64,000 nucleotides of DNA from positions 33,641,059-33,705,058 of the forward strand of contig NC_066313.1 in NCBI RefSeq assembly GCF_022539315.1. Reading direction: 5' to 3'. The position numbers and the translations under genes were made by a program. Under the pieces are notes generated by a model. It worked only from the letters and a program-made list of their open reading frames with translations. It made no database searches and had not been told where the DNA came from. The stretch's first letter is position 1. Each line of letters begins with the position of its first letter. Of this stretch, positions 22,673-35,300 are shown in pieces. This stretch comes from Serinus canaria. Its lineage: Eukaryota; Chordata; Aves; Passeriformes; Fringillidae.

Positions 22673-24637
22673 TACTTATTTCAGGTTATGTTCTGACATT
22701 CATAAGTGTTCTAAGGCAGTATGAGTCTATATGATGAAAGGACAAAACTATGTAAGAAGCTTTTAATCAGAGAGCATAGTTTTACTTCATTAGTGTACCC
22801 ATTGGCATCTTTCACAATGGGATTTTTAAATGTTTTAATTGTAGGTGTGAAAAGGCAAGGTTTAAAAATAGCTATTTTTGAACATTGCAAAATGAGAAAA
22901 TAATACCAGGTTGTGTATAAGTGAACATTCTGAAAATGGCTTCAGAGCCAGGTAAACCTAGATATCATAAAAAAATATTGTGAAGAAATCTGCATGCCTA
23001 CATGCAAAGCACTTCTTTACTCATCTTCTACAACCTTCATTTTTTGAATGTCATTCCTAGAAGACAAGGCTTGCTAATGTTAGGTGGAACACTCTCCAAG
23101 TGCTACATTTATATAATGCTCTTTATACTCATCCCTATCCCAAAGAGTATCTTCCTTAGCAGGCAAGTCTCCAATAAGAACTATAGTAAGAGAAAGACTG
23201 GAAGAATTAATCTGTTGAAGATTTCTCAGGCTCTTAGAGAAACTGGTGCTGGTGTGGTACAAGGCCCCCTTAGAAATCTGCTTTAACTTGGCTGGCCTCT
23301 GTATAATTGTATTAGCTCAGCCATTTTAACAATCAGGAGCCATCAAGTGAAACTGCAACCATGGCCTCCTGGTGAAATCATCTCATTAGTGCTGCATCCA
23401 AAAGCGTGCCTCCTTTAAACTCTTTGGGAGAGGGAAAACACTGGCACAAAATTCCGAGTGATAACCAGTTCACAGAGAGCAGCAGCCTCTCACTGACCTT
23501 GCTGTGCATCCAGTTATGCATGACAGAGCTCTTCAGAGCTCTCTGGATGAAATACAGGGCTGATAAGCAAAGTAAACAGCTGAAAGTGAGAAGTAGCTTG
23601 AAAGGTCATTTACAGAACAGGTACAGATGTACTCAGCTGCCAGCACTCTCTCCTGCCTGGAGCAGAGCTCTCAGTCTTGCTGCCATTTAAAAAGTGTATG
23701 TAAGGCCAGTTTTGCAGAGTCCTATGCAATCATAAAATAATGTTTTTTAAAAAAGTGACAGGCTTAAAATCATGTGGCATAAAAACATGTTATTTACATA
23801 AGTAAAGCAGAAATGTTTGCTGGTTTTCTCAATTAAGTGCTCTTCCTTGGCAATACAAAGGTTTTCAAAATTTCTATCTCTTCATCAAGCCTTCAGGTAA
23901 TTCTCAAACCTCCAAAAAAATCTTCCAAAGAGCCTTTGGGTCTGATTTTAGGAGACTTTGAGTCTCTTATGCATCTTAAAATAAACGAGGGCTAACATTT
24001 TTTAAGTCAATGGGCCTATATTTTTTGACATTTCTCTTATTTGCACACTAGCAGAAACTTAGCAGCCTGGTATCACTGACCTTATCTCTTAATTCCAAAC
24101 AAACTGCATTTCTCCTGAGTGACTGTAGTCAGAAGTACCTATATATTGCAGAGACCAGAAAACCAGAAAGTAGGAAATGAACACTTTAAAAAGTCATTTA
24201 ATAAAATTATAGGAAAACTTGCCCTGCTTAAAGTAAATTACATTAGAGGGTTCACTGAGAAAAATCTCTCAGATACTCTGCTGAGAAGATTTGGCAGTTT
24301 GGGTAATACACTTTATTTCATGGAACCTGCATGCATGAGACAGCTGTAGAAAGAAATTTTAATCAGTGTGTTCATTTTTTAATCAAAACTGCTGCCCGTC
24401 ATTATAAACAGTGGCCTGCCAAGCTCCAGCTGCAGCCCAGCTTTGCACTGAGGCTGCTGGGAGCTGGGCACACGTGCTTCTGCTGACTCTGCTCTGAGAA
24501 ATCAACTTCTGGCAAAGGAGGTGGACAGCAGCTGGCTCTGCTGATGTTGTAAACTTCTGCAGCACAAGTTGCCAGCCCTGCGTGTCAGAGAGGGGTGTTG
24601 CTGCTTTTGGTTTTGTTGGTTTTGTTGGTGTTTTTTG

Positions 24638-24654
24638 TTTTTTTTTTTTTTTTT
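24638..24654. repeat. Poly-T tract (17 T) after a GTTTTGTTGG-type repeat
   Basis: From about 24606, TTTTGG/TTTTGTTGG units precede a run of 17 T. Simple low-complexity sequence. Confidence 0.88.
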
Positions 24655-26686
24655 GAAGAGGAGGGAGAAGACAGCAATTATAACATTGAACTAGGCAGCA
24701 ATGAGTTTGAGTTGGGTTTTTTTTTTGCAATAGACATTCTTTAGGTCACAGTGGGGAATTGTGACATTGCAAAGGGGATAAATGAATTAGTAGACAAAGT
24801 AGGAAGAGTCTCTACTTGTAGCTGTAATATGTAAATGCTGCCAGCACATCTATACAGGCAATTGGATCCATGCAGAAGTCTAGGAGGCTTTCAAAAGCTT
24901 TTTAACCCATGGAAAATGCCACATTTGAAAGTTAATTCTTTCTGAATTGCCATTTAATACAGGGGGAAAACATAGATCATTGTAATGGTGGACATAATGT
25001 ATGTTTTAATGAATCTTTAATGGCAAACTAAATTGTGTTGCTTCTAAATTAGGAGGGAAGGATATAGCAAGCCACAGGCCCATCCCTAGGGAGCTCAGAC
25101 TAACTCTACTAACACCTATTGGCATGTGCAATGCTGATGAATAAGCTCATTCTCTAGAGCTGAGTGGAGACAATCCATCACTGATACAGAGAAATGTGCA
25201 AGCAGCAAAGATTGCAGTGAGCCATTTATTGGTGAGGAGACGCTTCCCAGGAATCACAGAAGGGAATTTGATAACAAAATAACTTCATGTCCAAAACTCG
25301 TATCCAAATCAATGTAAAACTCTGTCTGTTTCCCACCAACACTAAAGACAGCAATGGAAAGAATTGCAGGGGAGAAAGGTAGACACATTCCCAGTTCAAA
25401 GTGCACACACAAATTATAGTTAATCTCTAAAATCTGAAGAGCTCCTAAAACCCTAAACATTTACACAGGATACATCATGCACCTAGCAGCAGTGTGTGGG
25501 TGGACAGGCTATGCAGTAGTGCATATTTCACTGAAATGGAGCTGTGAATGTTAACATGGACCCCTCCTAAGAGCTCTCTCTTTTACCACTACAGCAGAAT
25601 ATGTAAGAGTTCAGTGCAGGAAGCAGCTGAGTGTCAGTGGGACAGATTCTCAAAACTGAACCACCAGAATAATAAAGAGGAAGTGGATATCATCTTTTTA
25701 TCACAAACAAACTATCACTTGCACAAGTGTCAAATTCCCAATGAAGTGTAATAAAAAATTGTATAACACAACAAAAAGAATGAAGAACCTTTGAAGCCCA
25801 AAATTATACAAAATGCTCCTAAAACATTAGATGTTGGTTAACTGCTGAAAACAGGAGGGGTGGTCTAAGATAGGTGAGCAGAGTCTAATCTTGAGCAAAC
25901 AGAGACAGATATCACCAGAGGCCACTTTCTCCATCCTAAGATCAGTACCTCAGGGGCTGTGAATCACCAGCTGGGAAGTGCCTGACTCCTCTCATCCTAG
26001 AGAATGGAGGTGTATCTTCAAGCTGCTGTCTAATATTTAAACATGCAAAACAAACTAGGATTAACCCTTAGAATACACCTGTAATGAGTCCAGCTTGTAT
26101 GCCTTGTGCAGCACAGTTTATGAACAGTTTATAAACAATTCTTTTTCTCTCACTGAAGCTGGCTGCCTCCGTTACTGTGTATTCACATCAGTATTCCCTG
26201 ACAAAAGCTATACATTTCCTGAAGAAAGAGAAGGATCTCTACTGACAGTTAACTTCCAGTTAGATGCAGTGACATCTTGATAACTGAAAGATTAAATCTG
26301 AAAAAGAAGGTCTATGTGTGTGTTGGAAGGAGAGAGGAAGAGAAGATAAAAAACAGAAGCAAAATTGCTTTGGAGTACTAAATGTGCTGGAGCCTCTGGT
26401 ATGACAGTCTGTGTACCAACAGCCTCAACTGAAGTGCAGACATATCCTTGCAGCCTGCCAGGCTTCTCCCCCGTCCCAGTACAGGCAGACACAAGAGACC
26501 TTCCCCTTCCCACTCACATTCCCTAAAACCTGGATGCTTATTGACACTTGGCTGTGTTTCAGAGCCTGTGTGAGTCACTGAGCAAGGGTTTGTTACTCAT
26601 TGCTGAGCAATAACTCAGGAATTAGGAGCTCCGGGGTTCATGTGTCAGTGATCACTGTGGATGTGATGTTAAATAGGGCAGGTTTG

Positions 26687-26730
26687 CCTGGGAACCCTCC
26701 AAGTCATCCCTGGGAACCCTCCAAGTCATC
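26687..26730. repeat. 22-bp perfect tandem duplication
   Basis: The 22-bp unit beginning CCTGGGAACC and ending AAGTCATC is present twice (26687-26708 and 26709-26730) without mismatch. It is followed by a TTTA microsatellite. Confidence 0.96.
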
Positions 26731-26740
26731 CCTCTTTTCC

Positions 26741-26761
26741 TTTTATTTATTTATTTATTTA
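26741..26761. repeat. TTTA microsatellite
   Basis: About five TTTA units directly after the 22-bp tandem duplication. Confidence 0.88.
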
Positions 26762-26918
26762 GTTGGTTTTCAACAGGGTTCAGGGACAGGGTGTTCCTGC
26801 TTTCTGGGTTATTTTGTTAGCCGAGGGTGAGCGAGAAGACAAACTGTGCAAGAAAATGGATTTTATTCATTGTGGGAAAGTCAGTGTATACAGGGGGAAA
26901 AAAATGTGTTCCACATTC

Positions 26919-26952
26919 TCTCCACATGATGAATCTAAGATTCATGTGGAGA
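26919..26952. repeat. Hairpin with short bulge
   Basis: TCTCCACATGA (26919-26929) pairs with TCATGTGGAGA (26942-26952), and inside it GAATCT pairs with AGATTC around a single A. The two stems are separated by a small bulge, so nearly the whole 34 bp folds back. Confidence 0.88.
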
Positions 26953-29206
26953 TAAACCAAAAATACCCATGACACAGCTTTGGTTTTTGCATTTCATTTC
27001 CACAGGAGATTCCCAGAGTTGTTTGTTTGAAATAAACAACATAAAAGGAGACCCTCTGCCCACTCTGATGTGAAGCAATTAATGGCTGGATCAGCATTTC
27101 CACTCTTAATTCTGCTTTTCATATGGTTTGTTTTAAAAATTTGCTTCAGTCATGAACTTACCATGTAATAATACTTCGCATTTAGAAAAGTCTTTCATCT
27201 GAACAGCATAAAGTGCTTTGAAAATATTAGTCAATTAGTATTCACACTAGCATGAGAAATAAAGGCTTTTTTCCCCAAGAGAAACTGAGGCATTTGGGGT
27301 GAGACACCCTGATGACATTTTGTATGGTGATATGACGGAGTATAAAACCCCCAGATTTCTGTTCATTAATTCTGGTAATCATTTGAACCCTTCACTCTTT
27401 TGATGTTCTACTTTAAAACAGTCTTTTTCACTTTCATACTGAGAAGAAATTTTAAACAGTTACTTCACTAATTTTTTTTCTACATGGCTAGATGTAGGAT
27501 TAGGATATGAGATAATAATAAATAATAAATTGTAAAAGATATCTTATATGTATAATTGTCATGAATGATTGTAAGACTTCATTGATGAAACAGAGGAAGT
27601 CACCTGCTGTTGATCTGCAGTCACTTTATGGTTGTTGAGCATCAAATATTAACGAAGCACTACATCTGCACTGCAGCAGAGCCTGCAACTAATAATGCAG
27701 ATGGGAAGAGGAACTGTAAATTATACTTACCTGGGGCAGAATTTGCCCTTGGTCTCATGATCACTGAGAGCCTGGATGGGGTTACATCTAGGTAATTTAG
27801 GCAACTAATTTACACTCTAAATTTCCCAAAATGAGTATAACAGTTCTTGTCCATTACAGGCTAGGTGTCCATTTAGGCACTGTAAGCTTCCAAAGACACT
27901 TCCCTCTTTTCATTGACCATACAGACCATATAGATTCTGAGGTTCTGAATTTTAAAATATTACTTCTTAGCTGGATACAATTCAGGATACCACAGGTTGC
28001 TTCCATTAGGTAGACTGGATGCACATCTCCTTATGATGTCCTGCAAAAATTGCAGTGGGACCTACAATGCCTAAGTCTCTCCTACTGATTTCAGCACTTG
28101 CTCCAGCATTTAGGACTTGCTTAAGGATCTCTCAGCCCTGTGTTTTGAGCTGGTCTTCTCTGTGAGAATATGTAAGTTCACAGAACAATACAGCCAAACT
28201 ACATGTGAAAATCTTATTTTTACAGTACAAGAAGCAACTCTAAAAGTATAAAATTTTTTTCTTGCTTACTTTGCATAGGCAGAACAGCTGCTAAGATGTT
28301 CTGCGCTGTGACAGACAAGATTACCCAACCATACCCTGCGTGATGTGACACCCAGCCTAAGCCTGTGGGTGCTCTGTGTATCATGGGAATGATCTATAAA
28401 GGAATAAGTCAGAAATTACCCTTGTCCTTTACAGCCTTGCTCTCTGACTTATGGAAGATTGCAGAAAGTGATTGTATCATGCAATCAGGAGGAACAGAGG
28501 AAAGAAAAGAAATTTTATAGGATCCCACAGGATTACATAGCTCTATTGAATGCCAAAACAAGTGGTTTCAAGTCACGTAGTTACAAAAGAGTGAAATGTA
28601 TGAAGGAAGTATAAAATCGATGAAAGGGAGATGAGATGCCTCTCCTGACCACCTGCCCACCTGCAAGCTGGAACAGCTTGGCACAAAACATAGTGGCAGG
28701 TGTAGGAAAAGCTGGCAGACAAACTGGAGGGACTGGAGCTGAAGCTGGGCTATTGAATACCTAGTAATCCCCTGAGTCACAGATTTAATGAAATTAATGT
28801 GGACAGTGGCACTCTGATATCCTACTTGGTTTGTGACATGCAGTTTGACCTTGATATCCTATTTTGGAACAAGACAATGCCATTACCTTAGCTGAGAAAC
28901 AAGAGTCCTGGAAGGAAAACTCCAGTGGGCTCCATTTGAGGTACTGCAGATAGAAGCATGGAGGGAGGAGGTAAGTCCTCATTAGTCCTGTTAACTCTGT
29001 TTCTCTTTCTGAACATGTTTTTTCCACCAATTACAATTGATCAAATTTCAGTAGTCAAGGACCAGCATATCTGCTCCTCTCATGGTCCAGTCTGCAATGC
29101 AGAGATTAATTACCCATCTTTTACACTAAATTGCATAACTGTGAACAAAAACTATCAGTACATCAGTAAGTTTCCATCCAAACAAATAAATTAAAACTTT
29201 GTTTTA

Positions 29207-29275
29207 ACCATGACAGACGAGTTTGGCAGGGACCCCAAGGATCAGCTGGTTCAACCTGTTCAAATCCCCTGAAGA
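29207..29275 (-). mobile_element. Possible decayed CR1 3' end
   Basis: GAGTTTGGCAGGGACCCCAA, then GGATCAGCTGGTTCAACC, resembles the complement of the CR1 3' end (TTGGAAGGGACC, then GATCA, then GTTCAACC). The match is short and the flanks do not extend it, so this is a weak call. Confidence 0.35.
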
Positions 29276-30624
29276 CTGTAATACCAAAGTCTGCATATAA
29301 AGTGGTTCCCTGACCTTTACCAGCAGAAAATGTATTTCAGCTTTAACTCTGGAGAGGCAAGAGTAAGGAACTTGTGTGACTGCTAATGAGCTATGCAGCA
29401 CACGAGGTTCTGGGAGGATTGCAGAGTCATGCATTACCCTAATGGCTCTTAAGAGGGAGTGACAGTCCTGCTCCACGGTGTATTGATCACCAGAGCAGCT
29501 GCCAAACAAAACAGCAGTGACACATCAAATATACATTGAACTTGGCTCTATTTCTGACAGTCTCTTGTCCCAGGGTATGTAACTGAACAACTTGAGGCAC
29601 AAAATGGTCCTATTTGCATTAACTGTCTGCTCCTTCTGGGGAGCTCTCTGTAACTATGGTGTCAAAATGTTTCCCATCTTCTGACACGCAGCTCTTGCTG
29701 CAGTCTCCTGTGATTCCCATTTTTCAGAAGAAAACCAGCACCATAACTGAACAGGGTCTTTTTTAGGATCACATGGGAAGTGTGTGTCAAAACAGGGGAG
29801 CTTCACCTGTCCATCATAGTGGCCTAAGAGCAAAGCCATCTTTCAGGAGGTTCTCAGGTATAGTCCTTTTTTCTGCCAAACTGTTACAATGCTGAGTGCC
29901 ATAGGTCTTCTGATTGCAAGTGCAGTAAATGCAAATAGAAATAATTCTTGTGGCACTAAACAAGAAACTGGGGAAGCTACATGCAGTAGCAAGAGGTGAC
30001 TCTAAACTGGTGTATTGCACTGAGCACAGTGGCAGCAAAGGGACTGATGTAGGGATTGTAAAGAGAAGGTACATCCCTGCTGCAGACAGGGCTTCCACTT
30101 TCGTTTTGTGTGGAAGCTTGTGATGTTGCAGCTTCTCTTTTTATTTATTTTCTGATTAATCTAGGGCCACTGTTGGTGATATAAAATCCTTTTAACGGAG
30201 TGCTTAGGGCATGGCCCACTGTGATCAAGGACAGCACATTCAGTCCCTGTCATTAAACAGTGCTGCCTTTAATCACCAGAGGTGAATGATGTTACACACT
30301 TTTATGATGTGGCAAATGCATATGGCAACGTTCAGATGTGGGTTATGCAGGAGTGTTTTTTACAGGCACCAGTGCAAACATATAAAACTCCTCTGAGCAA
30401 GGTTCGAATAATTCATGACAAATATTTTGGCTCCGCTTGAGGATCATCAGCAAAACCTGCATACAGAAAATAGCAGGCAAGATTAATAAAAAATCTAACA
30501 GTTTGTTATGATTTGGTTTAAGAGCCCTTTCAGCTGCTCTTTTCTCGTGCCAATAAACATTGGCCATTATCTGCCCATGTACCTTTGTTTAGCTTGCCAT
30601 GAACCACACCTCAGAAAAGACACT

Positions 30625-30852
30625 CCAAAAAAGCTGCAGAGGAACTTTCTACAAGGGCACGTAGTGATAGGACAAAAGGGAATGGTTTTAAACTGAATGA
30701 AGGCAGGTTTAGATATTGGGAGGAAATTCTTTACTGTGAGGGTGGCGAGGCACTGGCACTGAAAATTGTGGATGTCCTACCCTGGAAGTGTTCAAGGCCA
30801 GGCTAGATGGGATTTTGAGCAACCTGGTGAAGTGAAAGGGTCCCAGCCTATG
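30625..30852 (+). mobile_element. CR1 LINE 3' fragment, left part (split by an insertion)
   Basis: AAAAAGCTGCAGAGGAACTT, GGGCACGTAGTGATAGGAC, TTCTTTACTGTGAGGGTGG and GATGGGATTTTGAGCAACC follow the CR1 ORF2 end and 3' untranslated region in order. The match breaks at GTCCCAGCCTATG (30852), and the rest of the CR1 3' end resumes near 31838. The frame TRGNGL-like block seen in other CR1 copies is decayed here. Confidence 0.9.
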
Positions 30853-31185
30853 TGTAAAGACTTACAGACTGCAGTTGCCTGTCTCAAACACTGTGAAGGC
30901 CACAGAAGGACTTTGCAATGAGATAAGTACAGAAGGGAGTGAGAGGATGACACTAACTCCAGTCCTGGTGGAGGTGAGATCTGGTTAGCACATCCCGGAT
31001 AACACATCCAGACTAAAATTTACATTGTGGTAAACTGTGTAAAGAAGTAACTGCCTGTAGGGATATCACTGGTCAGATAAAGATCACTCCAAGTAATAGG
31101 ACAGATGGCATCTGTGACCACCAATGACCACCAAAGCTCCCTGAATATAACCTGGAACCTGGACTGTAAGTTAAGCTGCCACAGA

Positions 31186-31224
31186 AGGATAAGGAATAAC
31201 TTATCCTTATTCCTTAAGGATAAG
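31186..31224. repeat. Cluster of overlapping inverted repeats
   Basis: AAGGATAAG, GGAATAA, CTTATCC, TTATTCC and AAGGATAAG alternate so that several foldbacks of 7-10 bp are possible (for example CTTATCCTTA against TTAAGGATAAG). It lies within the LTR-like insertion. Confidence 0.85.
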
Positions 31225-31696
31225 CTAGAGGTGGTACTATTGTCTTAGGTGTTATCCCAGACCTAGGGGAAGGTTAATAAAGCTGGGGGAGAAGAATGTA
31301 TGACTGATGATGGACACAAAAAAAATGCAGAATTTATTTGGTCCACCTGGAAAACCAACTCAGCTGAAGTCAGCTTGGATGGGGTAAAAGGTAGGTCTGG
31401 CAGGGGGAGATCACAACCCCCAACTCACAGACCAGCAACCCAAGAAACTGAACTCAAAAAAAGAGAAAGACAGAGCATGTGGACTAATTAGTATTAGAAG
31501 TGAGGGAATAATTTCACCAATAGAATAAGAGAACTGTGTAGCCAATGAACAAATTCCTTTGTTTCCTAAGGTTTATAAAGAGTGAAAAGTTTTGAATGGC
31601 CTTGAGACCTCCACCACCAAGAAATTCAGGGTGAAGAAGGATGAACAGGACAGGATGCTGCTGGATCCATGCATTGAGACTATCTGTTGCTTGATC

Positions 31697-31743
31697 CCTC
31701 TCTCTCTCTTTCTTCTTGCTCTTCTATTTCTTTCTCTCTACCT
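31697..31743. repeat. CT-rich pyrimidine tract
   Basis: CTCTCTCTCTTTCTTCTTGC and further CT/TTC units lie between the TATA box and the AATAAA of the LTR-like insertion. Low-complexity, imperfect. Confidence 0.85.
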
Positions 31744-31837
31744 CACATTTATTGTAAAATAAAATTGCATTATTGACTTCCACATATGGTCTTGTGTGCA
31801 CCTTAATTTGGGCAGAGGCATCTCTCAGTAGCTGGAT

Positions 31838-31895
31838 CATGGCAGGGAGTTTGAATCTAGATGATCTTTGAGAGCCCAATCCAAAACCATTGTAT
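31838..31895 (+). mobile_element. CR1 LINE 3' end, right part of the split copy
   Basis: CATGGCAGGGAGTTTGAATC, then TAGATGATCTTTGAGAGCCC, then CCAAAACCATTGTATGATTC is the standard CR1 3' terminus. It continues exactly where the left part at 30852 stops, so both belong to one copy. Confidence 0.9.
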
Positions 31896-32320
31896 GATTC
31901 TATATGGGAAGGATGTTTGCGTAGACACTCAGTGGTCTGTAAGAGCCAAGCCAGATTTGGTATTTTATATCCATACCCAGAAGAACTACATCGGAGTCAC
32001 TTCTCTGTGTCAAAAGTTAGTTTCAAAACACAGCCTTGTTTATAAACTATTCCTTTTTAAGACTAATTCCAGAACATTACATATCTCTGAATAATTATAA
32101 CTTTTATTTTATTTGTCTGATAAGAGTCCTACTTGAATATTTGAGACTTATCCTGGTGAGCCCACTAACAGGATATGGTCTCATCAACATCTGACAGGAA
32201 GGTTCACTAGATGTGAACTTACAAAACCTCAGCTATTTTGTGGAAACAGCCCTGTGCATGCCTGATCCCCCGGCGCCAAGGAACAAGCTCCCTGGATCAG
32301 AGCACACTGACCATGGAGTA

Positions 32321-32364
32321 TGCTCCAGTGGCTACCGGGATGCTCCAGTAGTCACCGGATGCTC
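32321..32364. repeat. About 20-bp minisatellite, 2.3 copies
   Basis: TGCTCCAGTGGCTACCGGGA (32321-32340), then TGCTCCAGTAGTCACCGGA (32341-32359), then the start of a third unit (TGCTC). The CpG-containing unit stands out from AT-rich surroundings. Confidence 0.88.
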
Positions 32365-35300
32365 TGTGAACCCATGTCCCAATTAACCCCTCAAGAACAT
32401 GTTCACAGGCCTAAACACAAGAGTTATAATCTGCAACATACAATAACAGGGACTCTTCAGCATCAGGTAGAGAGTGTTCTTGTCATGTGAGAGATTTTGG
32501 ATGTTAACAGAGGGCGGGAGCAACGGCTTTGCCAGTAGGTGGGTTTTGAGACAAGCTTTAAAGGAAGAGAAGATTCTTAGAATGCTGAAAGCCTGAAAAG
32601 CAAGGATGTTTTCCCCCTCCAAACAACAAACAAAGCTGAGACCACAGTCTGCCCATCCTGAGTCCCTGGGATACTGGAGGGAGATGAGTGATTAGAAACA
32701 GCTGAAATACTGTTTTAAACATCTATTAATTAATCCTGTAACAATCCCACTGTCTTCAGAACTTCCTTCAACAGGAAATTTTTCTTCCATTCTCTGAAGG
32801 CTGGAGACCATTTTTAAATTATTATTATATGTCAAAAACTTGTTTTGAAATGAATTTGTCAGACTGCCCTGGGTGATGCTGTACCTACCAAATAACGCTG
32901 CAAATGTGAAGAACCACCACAGAGCATTAAACAACTCACTCCACCTATAGGAAACAGCCTGTAGTGCATAAACATCGCCCGGGGCAGGATCACATCTGCG
33001 TTCCCACTGCCAGGTATCCAGCTTGGCAGGACACCAACATTCAGCTTCTAAAAACAAACCTGTGGCAGCAGCAGGAGGCTGTCACGGGCTCGCTCCCACA
33101 GCCAGTTTTAGTTGTCTTCCAAAGCTGGGGCTGGGAAGTTGGTGTGACAGTTGGCACCTTTGAAGAGGTGCCAACAAGGAGAATTTTCCTAACTACCCTA
33201 GAGGAACAGTCTGCACCTCAGGATGTGTGTGTATGGATCCCATCAGTGCTACTGCACAGCTAGGACACCCAGGAATTGTAGTGCTGAAAACCCCAACAAT
33301 TCAAGACCTTCATCTGCAGCAAAAAGAGGCAGGAACACACATGAAATTGGTGTTAATTGTGTTGTTCTTACTCTGCAAGACACTGACTCATTCCTTCCAT
33401 TTTGACAGGCTATATCCAGAAAAACAACTCTCAGTGATGGCTGGTGCTGCCTGCAATCCTGGCAGAGAGACAGCAAGAGAGATCACACCTGTTTTTATGG
33501 GCCAGCATCGAGAAACAATCAAGATGGAAGAAGGCCTTTTTGTTTACTCTGCAAAGCTGTTTGAGAAGTGGGCACATGCTATTCTGTCCTTTCCACCTTT
33601 TCTCCTGGATTACTTTGTCACTGGGACAGGTTCTAATCTCCCCAACAGGGAGAGAAAAATGCGGGGCAGTGTGAGTAACCTGGCCTGGCATCTGTGAGTT
33701 GTGTTCACACTGAGCTTGCTTTGCTCTTGAGTGTGTCAGCGATGTGTGTGTCATCTGGGAAAGCCAGAGGATTTCTCTGACACTGACACAAAACTCACAT
33801 GGGAATAGTTTCCTAAAGCTGAGCCACAACCTCATAATGGATCTCTACACAAAGAGGGGAAGAGTGCTGGGAAGAAATGCTGGGATCAGGAATGGTAAGT
33901 GCATTGGAAACTGCAATGGTAAATAGTGGAAGATGCAGCTGATGACAAGAGAAGGGAAGAGAGTCCCAAGAAGCTTAAAAGAGTGAACGTCATGTATAAA
34001 AACACATTGCTGCTGTCCTGCTCTGAGGGTAACTCAAATGCCTGAGATAAGACTGGCAATTAAGTGTGGTGTGGTCCTCTGAAACTTATGGAGTATAAAG
34101 CAGCATGTGGGAGAAGGATGCTATCCCTTCCCATTACACAGTGGTTTTTCCATGGCCATGTAGGAAGATGTGGCAGAGCTGGACCTTGGGCATGGTCTGA
34201 GGAGCCCCAGCAGCCAGAGCCACCTCTGTTCGCTGGTTGCAGATGCTGAACTTCTCCCATTGACTGAACAAGGCCTGAACGTCACAAGTGTCCAAAAGGC
34301 AGAAACATTAAACTGGTATTATGTCACAGAGTGAAACAAAAAGAAGCACAAACATCGAATCATGTAAATCCATGGGACTATTAACATTTATAAGAAAATA
34401 AAAATAACCCAAAAACCTGAACATACTCAGTCCCAGCTGCCACTGGAACGTGCTGAGGTGTGTTCACCTTTACCCGCAGGGAAAGGATGGGAGAACAAAT
34501 TCCAAATGCCAGATGTTTTGTTGCATAATGTATTACTGGAAAATGGAATAAAGATTAATATATAGATCAGTGGTGAATAACAAAAATGAGTAATAGCAAA
34601 ATTCACTCTCATGCAAGAAGCTCAACAATTATCCATAGGAACCAGAGGAAACTCCATCCCTTGTCAGAGTTTCAGCTAGACTTGACAGAGTACACTCATC
34701 AGGAATATGCATGGGAAAATGATAAATCATATAATTTAAACTGGACCAGTTACTATCTCTCAAAAAAAAATCACACTATAGAAAATTCTGGTTTAATACA
34801 TTCAATTCACAAATGGGCTGGTTTTGTACTTGGTAAGATAACTTGGCAGAAGCCAACTGCCTTATTTATGCACTTGAAGATCTTCCTACGTTAGATAAGA
34901 ATTAAGAAAATATATTTTTTAGGTCATTGAAGAAAACAATATTTACTTTAATAGTGACTGCTCCTCTTCTTCCAAAGACTAGGAGTCACTGTAAAACAGG
35001 CCAATGATTAACCTCTTGGTGCAAATCTACCCACATTTGCCCAGGCCACCAACTCCTACCAGATGGAACCTGAACTCTGAGTTAGAGTTCTATGAAACCA
35101 GCAGCTAACAGGGACTATCCCGTGTTCTAGAGGCTGCTTTCTCTGAGCCACATGTTCATTCATGTGGTGAAATTTTAAGTTACTACAGCTTGAAGGGAAC
35201 ATCTGTTCTGAGAGATTTCAGGGTAAAGGGACCAGCAGGTACTGAGATTGCATTTTAATAGATGCTTTCCTGGGTTCCTGTTACCTACTTATAAAGAGCA

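Larger units (their letters stand above)
22673..30624. other. Intergenic sequence with minor repeats
   Basis: This is the longest stretch without a supported gene. It contains a poly-T tract (24638-24654), a 22-bp tandem duplication (26687-26730), a TTTA microsatellite, a hairpin (26919-26952) and a doubtful CR1 end near 29207. All open frames are short and lack domains, splice context or similarity that I recognise. Confidence 0.55.
30853..31837 (+). mobile_element. LTR-like insertion (probable solo LTR) inside a CR1
   Basis: About 985 bp interrupts the CR1 3' end. The insertion begins TGTAAAGAC. It has a TATAAA box at 31574-31579 and a polyadenylation signal AATAAA at 31758-31763, about 185 bp apart, and the latter is followed by a TTGTGTGCACC stretch. 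That order fits U3-R-U5 of a long terminal repeat read on the plus strand. No internal gag, pol or env sequence is present. The flanks read CTATG on the left and TCATG on the right where CR1 normally has CCATG, which would suit a 4- or 5-bp target duplication with one change per copy. The exact right end is uncertain because the expected terminal CA is not in register. The family could not be named. Confidence 0.65.

Noticed and set aside
33150..33175. 10-bp inverted repeat GTTGGCACCT with a 6-base loop
   Set aside because: About one such repeat is expected by chance in this length, so it is not counted in the hairpin pattern.
33227..33697. Plus-strand frame of 156 codons
   Set aside because: No domain, alternative frames of similar length on both strands, and no supporting signal. 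Treated as chance.
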